Assembly: GCA_011037195.1 (NCBI GenBank)
Contig: JAAEAF010000376.1
Span: forward strand, 310,001-374,000
Direction: 5' to 3'
DNA length: 64,000 nucleotides
Origin: Triatoma infestans
Lineage: Eukaryota > Arthropoda > Insecta > Hemiptera > Reduviidae
The translations under genes were made by a program, and so were the position numbers. Below the pieces are notes generated by a model that was not told the origin of the DNA, did not search any database, and worked only from the letters and a program-made list of their open reading frames with translations. Positions 10,960 through 21,682 of this stretch are shown one piece after another. Numbering within the stretch: position 1 is the stretch's first letter; each line of letters begins with the position of its first letter.

Positions 10960-12197
10960 GGAAATCCCCCCGAATGGTAGAGAAAAATTTGGGCAAAGCT
11001 TATTTCATATAAACACAAGACTAATCCAGAGGTAAGTGTGCGAGGGGAAAGCAGAAGTAAGACCGTGAGTTTCTCTAGTTTGAAATAAAAGATACTTCTC
11101 CCACTAGAGAATCTGGGAGAAGTACTACCGGTTGTTTAATGAAATAAATATAGAGGATGTTTACATGAAATGGACTTGGGTGTTATCATAGGAACATTTG
11201 TGGCCCAGATACAGTCAATTATCCGTTCGAACGATCTATATCATAAAATTCATAGAATAGGATATATTGCTAGAAACAGGCACTTTTAGTTTTACAACTT
11301 AGTAATTTATAACTTCAAAAACTGACAATTTATATTTATAAAAATGTCGTGTTAATATTATAATAATTACAATAATTATAATACCGCAACAAGTTATTTA
11401 ACAAATGATGTTTATTGTAGAGTTAGTGAGCAAGCTCTGTCCTGCTTGTCAGATCACTTGTTTCCACAGATTGGTGGAGGGGAAGAACGACATGTTAAAA
11501 CTGAAGAGGAAGTAGAGAGGGCCGGTAGTTTAACAATTAATATTATTACTGCATCTATTGAGTTTTATGCCTTTTTACTATCTATTAGCAAAACATTTAG
11601 CACAAGTATTTTAAAAATACATTCACTAAAAAACAATAATAATACGGAAAAATAAATAAATAAATTTATAATATAACTAGAAAGTAAATATACACGTAAA
11701 ACAACAATAAATAAGTCCAATAACAAATCGAATGATCTAAAAATAAATATAAAATAATAAATAATAAAAAAGGAAGAGATATAAATAAAGTATTATTTAT
11801 TTTATACTGGCCAAACTGCTGTTTGATGGAAAAACCGATAAAAATAAAATTTGCCTAAATATATATATATAAAAATAAGTGGACATAAATGTTTGGTTGC
11901 AAAAGTTCACACAGTTGAGGAAATTGAAAGAAATAAAAAAAAATCTAGCGGTTGAAATCGAATATCCGATACACAGTTTGGGATTTAGATAAATTGGTAT
12001 TGGTGGAAGTACCCAGAGAGAAACTTTTCGTACTAAAAATCTGATGGTGGAGGGGGACTGAAATGGTAGAAAGAACAATATTGTTTGACCAAAAGAGGTC
12101 AACCTCTTAAAATGGTTATTTCGATATTTTTGATTTATCTTTACTTTATATTTTATATAAAATGGTTTTATATATATATGTGTGTGTGTGTGTGCGC

Positions 12198-12231
<34 letters not shown>

Positions 12232-12640
12232 TTGTGTCTCACAACCTAGATTTCTATTGTCAAGAATGATATGCAATAAATATTTTTTATCACGGAACTT
12301 GTTATATAAAAGATAAAATGCAAAGCTCTTAGTTCTTTTAATAGAAGAAACATAAAATATAAGTCTGAGTAAGTTCTCCTTCACCACTTTTAAAATCTGA
12401 GTCTGAGAAACACTCAAACACCTGTTGATACAATTAAAATATAGACAAAGTTTCTTTAAACTAGAAATGTTTACTTAATTGCCTAACATAAATTGTAGAA
12501 GTGGTTAAATGTACAAACTGGTTAGCAGCCATGACAGGTAGTCTTCCAAGTGATTACATTCATTCAGGAAGCCAGAGCCAGTAATATTGAACAAGCCCAA
12601 ATATATTTTAAATCAACCGTTCCCTAGGACATCCTTGTAA
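10960..12640. other. No gene seen; AT-rich with microsatellite
   Basis: AT-rich sequence. A long minus-strand open frame (11797-12417) runs through the (GT)n tract and low-complexity AT; its translation is Phe/Tyr/Ile-rich with a Thr-His run from the microsatellite, and I do not regard it as a gene. 12355-12420 has a decayed family X a-end motif (GAGAAACACTCAAACACC). Confidence 0.5.
12166..12237 (+). repeat. (GT)n / (GC)n microsatellite
   Basis: About 70 bp of TATATATATG followed by alternating GT with two GCGCG interruptions. The longest dinucleotide tract in the window. Confidence 0.95.
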
Positions 12641-12653
12641 AGGATCCCGTGGC

Positions 12654-14330
12654 ATGTCTCCCTACCCACTAGCTCCCTGAGGGGCCTATTTAAGGAGTAG
12701 TATATGGGCATTGGGGAAAGAGAAGTTAAAGAGAGTCCAGCCGCCTGCTTAAAAACGGTATCTCGTCAATTCACTCTCACTCACACGCCACTCGACCAAC
12801 AATCAACGTTCAACGACCATCGTTCTTACATTGCACTCTCTTCTCACGCTACCTGTTACGTATTTCTGGGTTTTAAGGTGTACGTTGTGCAGAAGAAATC
12901 AGTAACCTTCAGTTTGACCACCTACTCCTAGGTCCCGCCACTTCCCAGGCAGGGGGTGTAATTAATACTTTCAGTTCTCCCCGCGTGGAGAGCTAAAAGA
13001 CACACTTCCGACAGACGCTAGGTGAGACGCCATTACTCTATTAATTGTTATATTGAAGATTACTTTATTTCTGTCTGTTTAATATGAAACCGTTTAATGG
13101 TGTTTTGTTTAAGTGTTTTGCTTCTTCAATGTTTAAGTGTTATATTTACAAAAAGAAGTGTTGTATTCACTTCCTGAGCTGTATCATCAGTTATAGCCTC
13201 ATTTCGTGATACAATTTATAATTTAATTCATTATTTAACGCCTATAAGGGACTATTAATTCAACCAACTTCAGGCAGCGTCAAATCCGGCAGATAATAAA
13301 AATAATTTTCCTATCTTTCCCATCCTTTATGTCTGTAACTCACTATTTAATTTTAGTTATTATAAGCTGGCAGATACCATTTGTGCGATATATGAAATCG
13401 CCCATAAAGGTAATCTACCGTTTTTCTATTAGCGCCTTCAGTATCAGTTTAATACTCATATGTAATATTAAATTTTACCTTTACTTCAAGATAGGTATCT
13501 CTTGACTGTCAGCTTAAATTATGTGTTCCGGTTGGACGCAATCTATTCACCACTGAGAACGATTTCCTATTTAATGAAATGTGAGAGGCTGTACATTTCT
13601 AGGCAAGTATATACACTTCAACATTTTTATTGTGCCTCAGTGTCTAATACTACACGTTACCTTTGTACCTTATTTGGTTTCATGTCGTCTCAAGTTCAAA
13701 TTGAGCGTACAACAGTTCTTCCTCCATCATTATACAATATTGATTACATGAATATATGATTATTATATTCATTCGTTCGTTTGCCACCAGATTCTCAGAT
13801 TCTACAATCTGCCTAATTGTAGTGGTCCTCCGACTTATGTGACAACATCTTCTAACCAGCTACCTCATGGACAGCTCTGGAAAGGATTGTTTGACCTTCA
13901 GACAATCGTTGCGATTCCCAGAGCTTACACACTAGTCAATGAGCGTTTTCAAGTCCAGTTGTGAGGCAGAAGGACTGGGGAGTAACTAATCCTTCAATAA
14001 AGTTATTGTTACACAAGGATTACTTGTTTTTCTGTCTTTTGTTGCTACACTACCCCTTTACCCCACTTATTTCAGCAAGAACTGCCTATGGTCTCCCATC
14101 GGAGTTCCTGCAGTGTTCTAATTTCCCGGTAACCAGATTATAGTACCGGATGAATTAATCTACTGGACATGCAAATACGCTACACTACCATACACTCACT
14201 CTAAACTGTACGGTGTAAAGCCCTAGCAGTGCTTATTATTCTCATTCAATATAAACATTGTGTTAGCACTAAGCCTAACATATCTACATCTAAATTTTCT
14301 CTTCCGCCCAACCTTCCAAAACATCCACTA
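12654..14330 (+). mobile_element. LTR-like element A, split by a solo LTR
   Basis: The left part (about 12654-12853) and right part (about 14185-14330) together match, in the opposite orientation, the short element at 18370-18720. Shared words are CATGTCTCCCTACC at the start, CTAGCTC, GTATATGGGCATTGG, CGCTACC, GTAAAGYCCTWGCAGTGC and CTAACWTATCTMMAYCTAA. The 1331-bp insertion at 12854-14184 separates the two halves. The element starts TGTCTCCC and may itself be a solo LTR, but its 3' limit and target duplication are unclear. No protein. Confidence 0.6.
12854..14184 (+). mobile_element. Solo LTR, 1331 bp, with 5-bp target duplication
   Basis: Starts TGTTACG and ends CGCTACA, a near-perfect terminal inversion of the TG...CA type. 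It is flanked on both sides by CTACC (12849-12853 and 14185-14189). The related element at 18.4-18.7 kb has a single CTACC at the matching place and no insert, so it serves as an empty site. A polyadenylation signal AATAAA lies at 13996-14001, leaving a U5-like part of roughly 170 bp. No gag or pol is seen, so this is a recombined solo LTR. The small frames within it (13502-13759, 13961-14143) look non-coding. Superfamily: probably Ty3/gypsy by the 5-bp duplication and termini; unproven. Confidence 0.8.
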
Positions 14331-14334
14331 CATC

Positions 14335-14885
14335 CCTAAACTCTGGGAAAATGTTTCAAATAAAAATGTTAACATTACGTCTGTGCAGTTATTATTGCAA
14401 ATTTAAACTTGTTTTGCTGTTTTCGGTAAAAATCCCCCAAAAAATTCATAAAACAGATTCTTTAAAGGCACACTTCCTGTGACTAATATTCTTCAAATTT
14501 GGAATTCTGACAATACATCTAATAATAGAAGTTTAGAGAAAATCGTTGGAGGCGTTTTCGAGAAAATTGCTAACAACTGGAAAAAAAATTCAGTAAAGTG
14601 GCACCACTGGGTGATGGATTTTGCCCGGAAAAGCTTCCTTTCAGATGAATCATAACGGAATTCCAAGTTTGAGCTCCTTTAATTTGTCCTTTTTGAGATT
14701 TTGTTCAATACACACACTCACACAAGTGCGCACATAAGCATTTATATATAGACAATTCTGTAAAATTATTTTTTTTTTGTGCTCAGAGAAACTCAGAATA
14801 TTATTTCCGGTGAAAACTCAATTTCGAAAATTTAACAACTGCAATACTTCCTTCCTCTTACTAGGAGTAAGAGAAAATAAAACTG
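14335..14885 (-). repeat. Family X copy, b-end half
   Basis: Minus-strand X blocks: CTGGGAAAATGTTTCAAAT, AAAATCGTTGGAGGCG, GGATTTTGCCCGGAAAAGC, ACGGAATTCCAAGTTTGAGC, a short (AC)n near 14720, TTATTTCCGGTGAAAACTC and the terminal hairpin (TTCCTCTTACTAGGAGTAAG) at 14852-14875. Confidence 0.75.
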
Positions 14886-15745
14886 ACCAATTTTTTTTTT
14901 ACAAAGTTTTTACTCAATTTCCCTAACAAAAATTCAGAGCTAGTGGTGGGCAGGAAGGTAGAAGTTGGTTAGCAGCCATGACAGGATAATACTTCAAATA
15001 ATTACACTGCAATCCAGAAACCACAGCCAGTAATATTGAACAAACCCTAATAATATCTGAGAAATCTTACCGTTGTATAGATTAGTTAGAACTCTCAAAG
15101 GATCAAGTTTTTCATGGGAAAAGGTTTCAAATAAAAATGATACTTTTATACTTACGCAGGCAGAAAATTTTAAAGAAAATCGTTGTTTTCTTTAAAAAAA
15201 GAAAAAATTAAAAAACCAATTCTTTAAAATCGCAATTCCGGTTGATCGATTTAAAAATTTAGCAGCTTCTAAATGTGCAATAATAATGTTAGACGATCAT
15301 AAAAAGAATGCTTAGCTTTGCTGTTGCCACAGAACTCACTCCATTCCCCCCAAAAAGTCCTTTTCCTGGAAAAATTGTTCATAATGATGGGGAGTTTACA
15401 TGTACAGATAGTACGCAAACTTTAAAGAAAATCGTTGCAACCGTTTTATATAAATTGCATAGAACTGAAAAAATTCTACAAGGCGCACTACCAGTTGTCA
15501 GATTTTAAACGAAACCTTCGTTTCAGTTAGTGTAATATTACCTAAACAAAATAACATTTGACCTACTGCAATTTTTTCGTTTTCATGTGAGATATTTTGT
15601 TCGTCCAGACACATATATATTAATAATTCGTTAGTAAAACACTGGAAATCTGCCGGCCACAAAATATTAATTTCCGAATGACAACTCAATATCGAAAAAT
15701 ATGGCAGGAAAGCTAAATTTCCTCTTACAGCATTCGAGAAAGTAA
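14886..15745 (-). repeat. Family X copy, decayed
   Basis: Minus-strand blocks: an a-half block near 14945-15060 (GGTTAGCAGCCATGACAGG, also present at 12.5 kb), CATGGGAAAAGGTTTCAAAT, AAAATCGTTGTTTTC, AATTCCGGTTGATCGATTT, then a second middle section at 15420-15510 and a b end at 15655-15745 (ATTTCCGAATGACAACTC, GAGAAAGTAAT). It looks like two partial copies end to end. Confidence 0.6.
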
Positions 15746-16400
15746 TTATGTATAAAATTAAAGAATAAATGGCAAATGAAATATTAAAATTAAAAGTTTG
15801 AAATTTATTTCAAATAAATTAAATTAATTTCTGTCAGTTATAAAGTTCAGCTGTAAATAAAGGAGAACAGTTAAAATATAAATTTGCGCAATTTAATTTA
15901 GAGAGAAAGAAAAGCCAGCTTATATTTATTTGAAAAATTTAATATTTGCAGAACAAGATGTTAGTAATATTCTGTCAGTAACATTAAAATTTTACTACTA
16001 GTTCAAGAAGAAGGGCCGACTGAAGTTTGAACATTCTGTATAAAACTAGGGGAATAATTTATCTGGTTGCCTCTTCATTTTCACATACACTTCCCTTTCT
16101 TACTGGATGACAGCTCGCACGCTTTCCAACTCCATCGCACTGAACGTTTATATTTATATAAGGAGTAAGTAAGTAAGTACATAAAGAGGAAAGATTATTA
16201 CGTACAAAGAATATTAAACATCTGGAAAGATCAACACAACCCTTCCTAGAAGGAGAAAAAGCAAGAGAAAGAGAGAATGAGGGACACCAGAAGAAGGAGA
16301 AATCTAAGAGAAATACATTTCTAAGGAGAAAATAGTTATGGAAGAATTTGTCTTCTATTTCACTCAACAAGCAGAGAAAATTTTCCACTAACTGTCTTAA
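15746..16400. other. No gene seen
   Basis: AT-rich at first, then a purine-rich stretch (16240-16330). The minus-strand 109-codon frame at 16059-16388 is composed of this low-complexity sequence and has no family resemblance that I can see. Confidence 0.45.
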
Positions 16401-16402
16401 AA

Positions 16403-17600
16403 AAATCTGATATGAACACTACTACCCATGGCTTTTCCTTACTGATTTTTAATACACATATATATTCAACGACAAATTTTCATTACACTTCAAATTTTGC
16501 TCATTTGTCCTAACATTAAATGTAGCGGTGGGACAAGTATACCCACCCAGGCAGGTAAAAGAAGTGTTGAAAATGTGGCTGGGTCCGCAATGCTGGATGA
16601 CATCCGGTATTTTATCCGTCGTAGCATGCATATTAGTTATGTTCCTGACCGGTTTCGGATATTCATCCTTCGTCAGAGCAAATCACCAAGTTCGTGTAGA
16701 GAGTTCACTTCAACGAAATGTTTCTGTAGACTCACACTTGTTGGTTGTATGTATGTGGGTAACCAACAAGTGTGAGTCTATAGAAACATTTCGTTGAAGT
16801 GAACTCTCTACACGAACTTGGTGAATTTGCTCTGACGATGGATGAATATCCGAAACCGATCAGGAACATAACTAATATGCATGCTACGACGGATAAAATA
16901 CCGGATAAAAGAGTTGTATTTATAATAATTATATCCAGTAAGACAGCGCCAACATTTCTGAAATTATTCATTTTCGAGATGTTTTATATATTCCAGAAAC
17001 ATTTCTCTTACAGCAGCAAGGAAAAATGGGCATTTTCGTGTTCAAAAATTAACAAGTTCAAGAAGGAATATTTCATTCCAGAGAAGGGATGCGACTACCA
17101 CCATCATATTATGTGGTTCTTACATACCACACAGATACATGCCTTACATGCCATAGCTGATTACATTAACCTCCAACATCTAGATTTTTCTTAGCTCATT
17201 GTTAGCGTTAAGATAATGAAAAATTCCAAAAACCATCTCAAAAACCTATTCTGTAAAATGACACTTCCAGTTAACCAATTTGGAATTTTATCAATGCTTC
17301 TAATATACATTTATATTGCACAGATCGCAGGTCTATACATTTTTTTATACTAAAATGGGTACTTTAGAGGAAAGCTTAACTCCTATTGTTACCCCAGAAC
17401 CCCCACAAAAATTAATTACGAAATATGTTTCAAATACAGTAAAATACAAATACAAATATGTATAAGTATTTTGTATGTATACGAAGTTTAAAAAAAATCT
17501 TTGAAGCTGTCTCCTAGACAATTGCGAAACAACAATGAGAAAAATTATTTTGAAAAAGGAAAACTGTTAATTTAGAATAGATATTATTTTAATAAAAGAA
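16403..17600 (-). repeat. Family X remnants around foldback copy 3
   Basis: A decayed a end at 16405 (CTGATATGAACACTAC) is followed by the X block CATTAAATGTAGCGGTGGG and CCCACCCAGGCAGG (16510-16555), then the foldback element. After it, X-like words resume at 17210-17600 (ATGACACTTCCAGTTAACCA, TTAGAGGAAAGCTTAAC, ACGAAATATGTTTCAAAT). The part between about 16910 and 17200 is not recognisable as X. Confidence 0.5.
16564..16904. mobile_element. Foldback element family F, copy 3 (near-perfect hairpin)
   Basis: Two arms of about 143-144 bp, 16604-16746 and 16761-16904, are reverse complements with three substitutions and one single-base indel by my count, around a 14-bp loop. The outer end of each arm is CCGGTATTTTATCCGTCGTA followed by GCATGC. 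Inside are the shared family block GGTTTCGGATATTCATCC and a GAGTTCACTTCAACG block. Left of the stem, 16572-16603 retains TGTGGCTGGGTCCGCAATGC, the outer terminus that other copies show on the right, so the right outer end is truncated here. No protein is encoded; open frames on both strands are mirror images. Confidence 0.9.
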
Positions 17601-17796
17601 AAAAAAATCTAATTATAATAGGGTAATAGATTATCAGTTAAGGACGATCTAATGTAATTAAAGTTGTCTTGGTAGGGGGGAGAAAATTATAATAACTGAC
17701 TTCCATTAACATAATCTAGATAATGAAATTTAATTATGGAATTATCATAATAACATCAAATAATTATCTAAATAGATTTAGCTTCCGTGAAAAAAG

Positions 17797-18370
17797 AAAA
17801 AAATCTTAAACGAAACACTCACACGACTATCTCTCTCCAGATTAATGGAGGCGATGAGGAATCATCGCACTGTACATTCTAGTTTATAAGGCAGGAACTA
17901 TCTGAATGTGTCAACAGAGTGCACAGACACAATTAGCGTCTCTCTATCAGTAGCATAATTTATAATTTTAGTTTAGAATGACGTCTAATCTCACAGATTT
18001 CGCCAGAATCCCTAGAAAAATGTATCAAAGAAAAGGTCTATATTTATTCACTAAGAATGTTGAGGCTCATATGAGGAGAAGAAGAAGGTCTGTCTGTATG
18101 GAACATCAGCATTTCAACTTTTACAGAAAATTCAGAAAAAAAAACCTCCCATCCTATTCGGTAACGTCGCACACCTATAATCCTTTAGCTTTAAGTCTTG
18201 GAATTTTTACCTTAATATTATCTAGATGGTCAAATCATACATTATAGTCAGGTCATACTTTAAACGAGTTGTAGTTAGAAAAAACAATTGTTTCTGGAAA
18301 AAATGTTTCAAGTAAAAGTGATAAACATACATGTTTGTGTTCAGGTGCTGGATATTTGGGGGATGGACAG
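17797..18370 (-). repeat. Family X copy, a-end half
   Basis: The a end is at 17810-17850 (GAAACACTCACACGACTATC). Decayed middle blocks follow up to GGAAAAAATGTTTCAAG near 18297-18312, where element B begins. X continues beyond the insertion at 19200. The 89-codon plus-strand frame at 17978-18247 lies in decayed X and is not supported as a gene. Confidence 0.65.
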
Positions 18371-18722
18371 AAAAGAAACTTAGGTTGAGATAAGTTAGAT
18401 TTACTGAACAATGCTTATATTAAACGAGAATATAAGCACTGCAAGGACTTTACCTGTATAGTTTAAAGTTGAGAGTATGGTAGCGTAAGAAGAGAGTGAC
18501 TGACTGATAGGCAGAGTGACTGACTGATTGGCAGAGTGACTGTGTGATGATCGGTGATGTTGATGGTTACACGCATGGCGTTTGAGTGAATCAATGAGCG
18601 GTCAGGGACACTTTTAAGCGGGCCTCTGGACTAGCCCTGCTTTCTTTAGCTTCTTCTGCCAATGCCCATATACTTCTCCTTAGATTGCCGCCTCTGAGAG
18701 CTAGTGGTAGGGAGACATGTAG
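18370..18722 (-). mobile_element. LTR-like element B, uninterrupted relative of A
   Basis: About 350 bp on the minus strand, matching the two halves of element A at 12.65-14.33 kb joined together. It has a local 20-24-bp tandem (GAGTGACTGACTGATAGGCA and variants) at 18495-18546 that A lacks. It provides the empty-site sequence that proves the insertion of the 1331-bp solo LTR in A. The terminus TGTCTCCCTACC is at its right end on the plus strand. No coding. Confidence 0.65.
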
Positions 18723-18884
18723 ACTCATTAGACTAAGTTAAAAGAAATAGAATTACCCCATATTGGCTTTAAATACTTGTAAGCGTCGAAGAAGAATGAA
18801 AACCCTTTTGCAGGGAAAGCGAGTAGTCTCTTCGAAGGTAGCTCAGACCTCGTTAAAAAAAAAATCATTGCTCTAGAACCGTGG

Positions 18885-18965
18885 TTCCCAAACTGTAGTA
18901 TGCGTACGCGGTGGAGCGCTTGGGGGTACGAAAAACTTATATTGACGGCGAAAAACGGCAAAATT
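18885..18965 (+). mobile_element. hAT-type terminus, fragment
   Basis: CCGTGGTTCCCAAACTGTAG followed by a GTGGAGCGCTTGGGGGTACG block matches the well-known form of hAT transposon ends (CAGNGGTTCCCAAACTG...). The opposite inverted terminus was not found nearby and no transposase is visible. The element may extend to about 19180. It is probably a truncated non-autonomous copy. Confidence 0.5.
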
Positions 18966-19204
18966 GTGCACTAGAAGGGGCCTGAAAAAAAAACTGGGCC
19001 TAAACTGCGACAGCATTTGCAGCGCCTGTCAGGAAATGGAGGAAACCAATACAAGTCCCGACCGACTGCGATGCTATGATCTAGAGAAAGTTCAAAAGCC
19101 TGGGTACCTACTCAGGTGTTTGAAGAGGATATATCTTGTTTAGAACCTTCCCTAAATCTTAGCTCCTTCAGAACGGAGTGCCGTAGGTAGAGATGTTCTC
19201 TTTT

Positions 19205-19545
19205 GGTTGTAGTGTACATTATAGATATTTAAAAAAAGTGTCTGGGTCATTTTCGAAAAAATTGAAAAAAACTGAAAAATCTATTCCCTGAAATGATATT
19301 TCCGGTTGACTGATTTTGACCAAAACCTCATTGTCACATATTGTGGTAGCACCTAAAGTTTCGGCTTTCTGCAATTTTCCGTTTTTAGGGGTTATGTAGA
19401 ATTACTGCTCTCACATACTGACCAATTTCAAAACACCACTTTTTTTCAAAACAAGGAATCTCAAAGCAAGTATTTTCGGTGAAAATTTCGGGAATTCGAC
19501 TCGATCGTATCTTAACAGCACTAAGAGAAAATAAAAATAAAATTG
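19205..19545 (-). repeat. Family X fragment, b-end half
   Basis: Likely the continuation of the copy that starts at 17797. Blocks: GATATTTCCGGTTGACTGAT, CACCTAAAGTTTCGGCTTTC, TTTTCGGTGAAAATTTCGG, ATCGTATCTTAACAGCACTA and AAGAGAAAATAAAAATAAAA. Confidence 0.65.
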
Positions 19546-20184
19546 AACAGATATACTCTCATCATTTTAAATAATAATAATTAAAGTTGATTAAATTAAA
19601 ATTTCAAATCACTGTAAAGAGAAATATACTACTAGTTTATAATTAAAGTCGGTAGAATTATTTAAAAGTTTTACGAGTTTAGCAATGGGAATGAAGAGGC
19701 TCTGCCCGTTAGTGGTGGACCTATTTTGGAGCAGATGAGAGAAACGGCATGCTAATCTCCTAGTTGGTTCGTAAATCTTTCCAGGATCCTCTTTATATCA
19801 CCACCCACACTCACTCACGTACACATACAACGACTAAATAAATATATATATACCGGCCCTGTACACACACACACACACACACACACACCGACTAAAACTG
19901 GTGATAGATAAGTGCAAAACTTTTCTATCTGGATAATACTTCTAACTTTTATTACTTCTTTTCTAGGCAATGACTAGTGTACTTTGTCAGCACAGTTATA
20001 ACAGGCAAAAGAAAGAAACTAAACACTTCTTTTTTAACAAGTTAATTCCGTATCGGTGAACATGTTACTCCAAAGTGAAAGGAGAATGAGTAAAAGTTTT
20101 GTATTTAATTTTGTATATCACACGGTCGTAACATTAACATTTTACATCCTAACGAGATTTTAACAAAATTGTTAAACTTTATAT
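19546..20184. other. No gene seen; (CA)n tract
   Basis: AT-rich sequence with an uninterrupted (AC)n at 19862-19887. I see no gene or recognisable element. Confidence 0.5.
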
Positions 20185-20600
20185 TTACTTTCACTTACTG
20201 CTGTAAAGAGGAAATATTGTGATCGTGTCAAATTTCATAAGTTGAGTTTTTACCGGAAATGATGTTTTGAGATTTCCTGAATACATTTTTTTAACGAATG
20301 ATGTGTATATGTATGGATGTGTGTGTGTGTGTGAACAAAATATCTCAAAAACGAAAAATCCAAGAAGCTCAAAATTGCTCAAAATTCCTTTACAAACTGT
20401 ACCACTTTATCTAGCAATATGGTTCCGGTCAAAATTCATCATCAACCGGAATTACTGAATGTTGCGAATTTCTCAAAAATGCCTCCAACGATTTTCTTTA
20501 AACTTTGTATACTAGCTGTACATACAAGCCAAATTACTTTAACTTGAAACAGTTTCCCGGGCTAATTTGTTTTTTATTTTAAAGAGTTCTGGAAGGAGCA
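20185..20600 (+). repeat. Family X copy, b-end half
   Basis: Plus-strand X: TACTGCTGTAAAGAGGAAAT, TGTGATCGTGTCAAATTTCA, GTTTTTACCGGAAATGATG, a (GT)n at 20318-20332, AACAAAATATCTCAAAAACG, AAAATTCATCATCAACCGGA, GCCTCCAACGATTTTCTTTA and TTTAACTTGAAACAGTTTCC. It has one of the best preserved b-end halves. Short frames at 20191-20458 on both strands are read-throughs. Confidence 0.8.
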
Positions 20601-20689
20601 GCGTCAACGCTTATCAGCTTTCTCTAATGTACGACTTCAGTAGACTGTAATGGGGTTCTATATCCATAAGACATGGAGGGAAATTAAAA

Positions 20690-21025
20690 GTACTGATTAA
20701 AAGTATTCCAAATTTTGGAATTCCGTAGAAATCGTTACTGTCCTTTTCGATAAAATAAAAAAAAAAAAAACTCAAAAATTTTCACTTTGAAGTCGCACTT
20801 CCGGTTAACCGATTTTCTTCAAATTTGAAATTCAAGATACGGTGGTGTGATACCCAAAGGGTTTATCAAGTTTTGAGTTTCTTGCGATTTTTCGTTTTTG
20901 TGAATTTCGTTTACGTCAAACACACACACATTTTTTCCTTACTGAGGGAACTTTACACCATTTATTTCCGACCAAAACAAGTACAAAAAAATGTACAAGA
21001 TTGCAATACTTCCTCTAGCAGCAGT
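20690..21025 (-). repeat. Family X copy, b-end half
   Basis: Minus-strand X: GGAATTCCGTAGAAATCG, GAAGTCGCACTTCCGGTTAA, ACGGTGGTGTGATACCC, CAAGTTTTGAGTTTCTTGCG, a short (AC)n at 20927-20936, and AAGATTGCAATACTTCCTCT at the end. Lies close to and opposite to the copy at 20185, so the pair forms a loose inverted repeat. Confidence 0.75.
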
Positions 21026-21069
21026 CATCCAAAAGTTTTTTTTTTTTTAAAGTTGTTTAAAGAATAAAA

Positions 21070-21475
21070 TCCTTTTCAGATATAAAAAGTTAATCAAGAG
21101 GAAAAACGGAAAAACCTGGTCAATTGCCAGTGTTTTGAAAGTGAAAATAGTAGTAAATAAACAAACTAATGAAAATAATAATAATACCATAAAATATACA
21201 ACAGAACAAAATACAAAATAAAGAAAAAAAATTTGTAGTATCAATAAATGTGTATTCATTCGTCGTTGTAAGTTTGGTAAAATAAATAAGTCTCTGTAGC
21301 CTATGAAATATGGCTAGTTTCTGTGAAAGTAAACAAAACGTAAACATCATAAAGTAACAAAAACAAATCATAATTCATTCACGGCAGACAGGTATATATT
21401 TTATACAATGTTTTATTGGCAATTTTCAACTGTGTTAGACAATACTAATTTACCAGTTGTAGTCAATTTTAAATC
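21070..21475. other. No gene seen
   Basis: AT-rich sequence immediately downstream of the LINE 3' end. The minus-strand frames at 21047-21371 are hydrophobic low-complexity translations of AT-rich DNA and have no visible family. Confidence 0.5.
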
Positions 21476-21682
21476 AATATGAAATGAAATGAAATGAAAA
21501 ATGAAATGAAAAATTTTATTCTTGTTCCGGGACATAAGTCCCTTAGGAACAATAATACAAAATACAAGTGGCCTAGTATGTCTGGCCTTGACAATTATGT
21601 ATATATCATTAGTAATAATTGATAATAATAATTATTGAAAATGATTAAGCCATGAATGATAAGGAGGAGAGAGAGGAATCTT

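Noticed and set aside
11797..12417. 206-codon minus-strand open frame
   Set aside because: It runs through a (GT)n microsatellite (giving Thr-His repeats) and AT-rich low complexity, with no motif, and lacks any codon structure that would suggest selection.
16059..16388. 109-codon minus-strand frame
   Set aside because: Composed of purine-rich low-complexity DNA; no domain or signal that I can recognise.
16449..17194. Several overlapping frames of 60-131 codons
   Set aside because: The hairpin arms produce the same peptide words on both strands; no family resemblance in the non-hairpin part.
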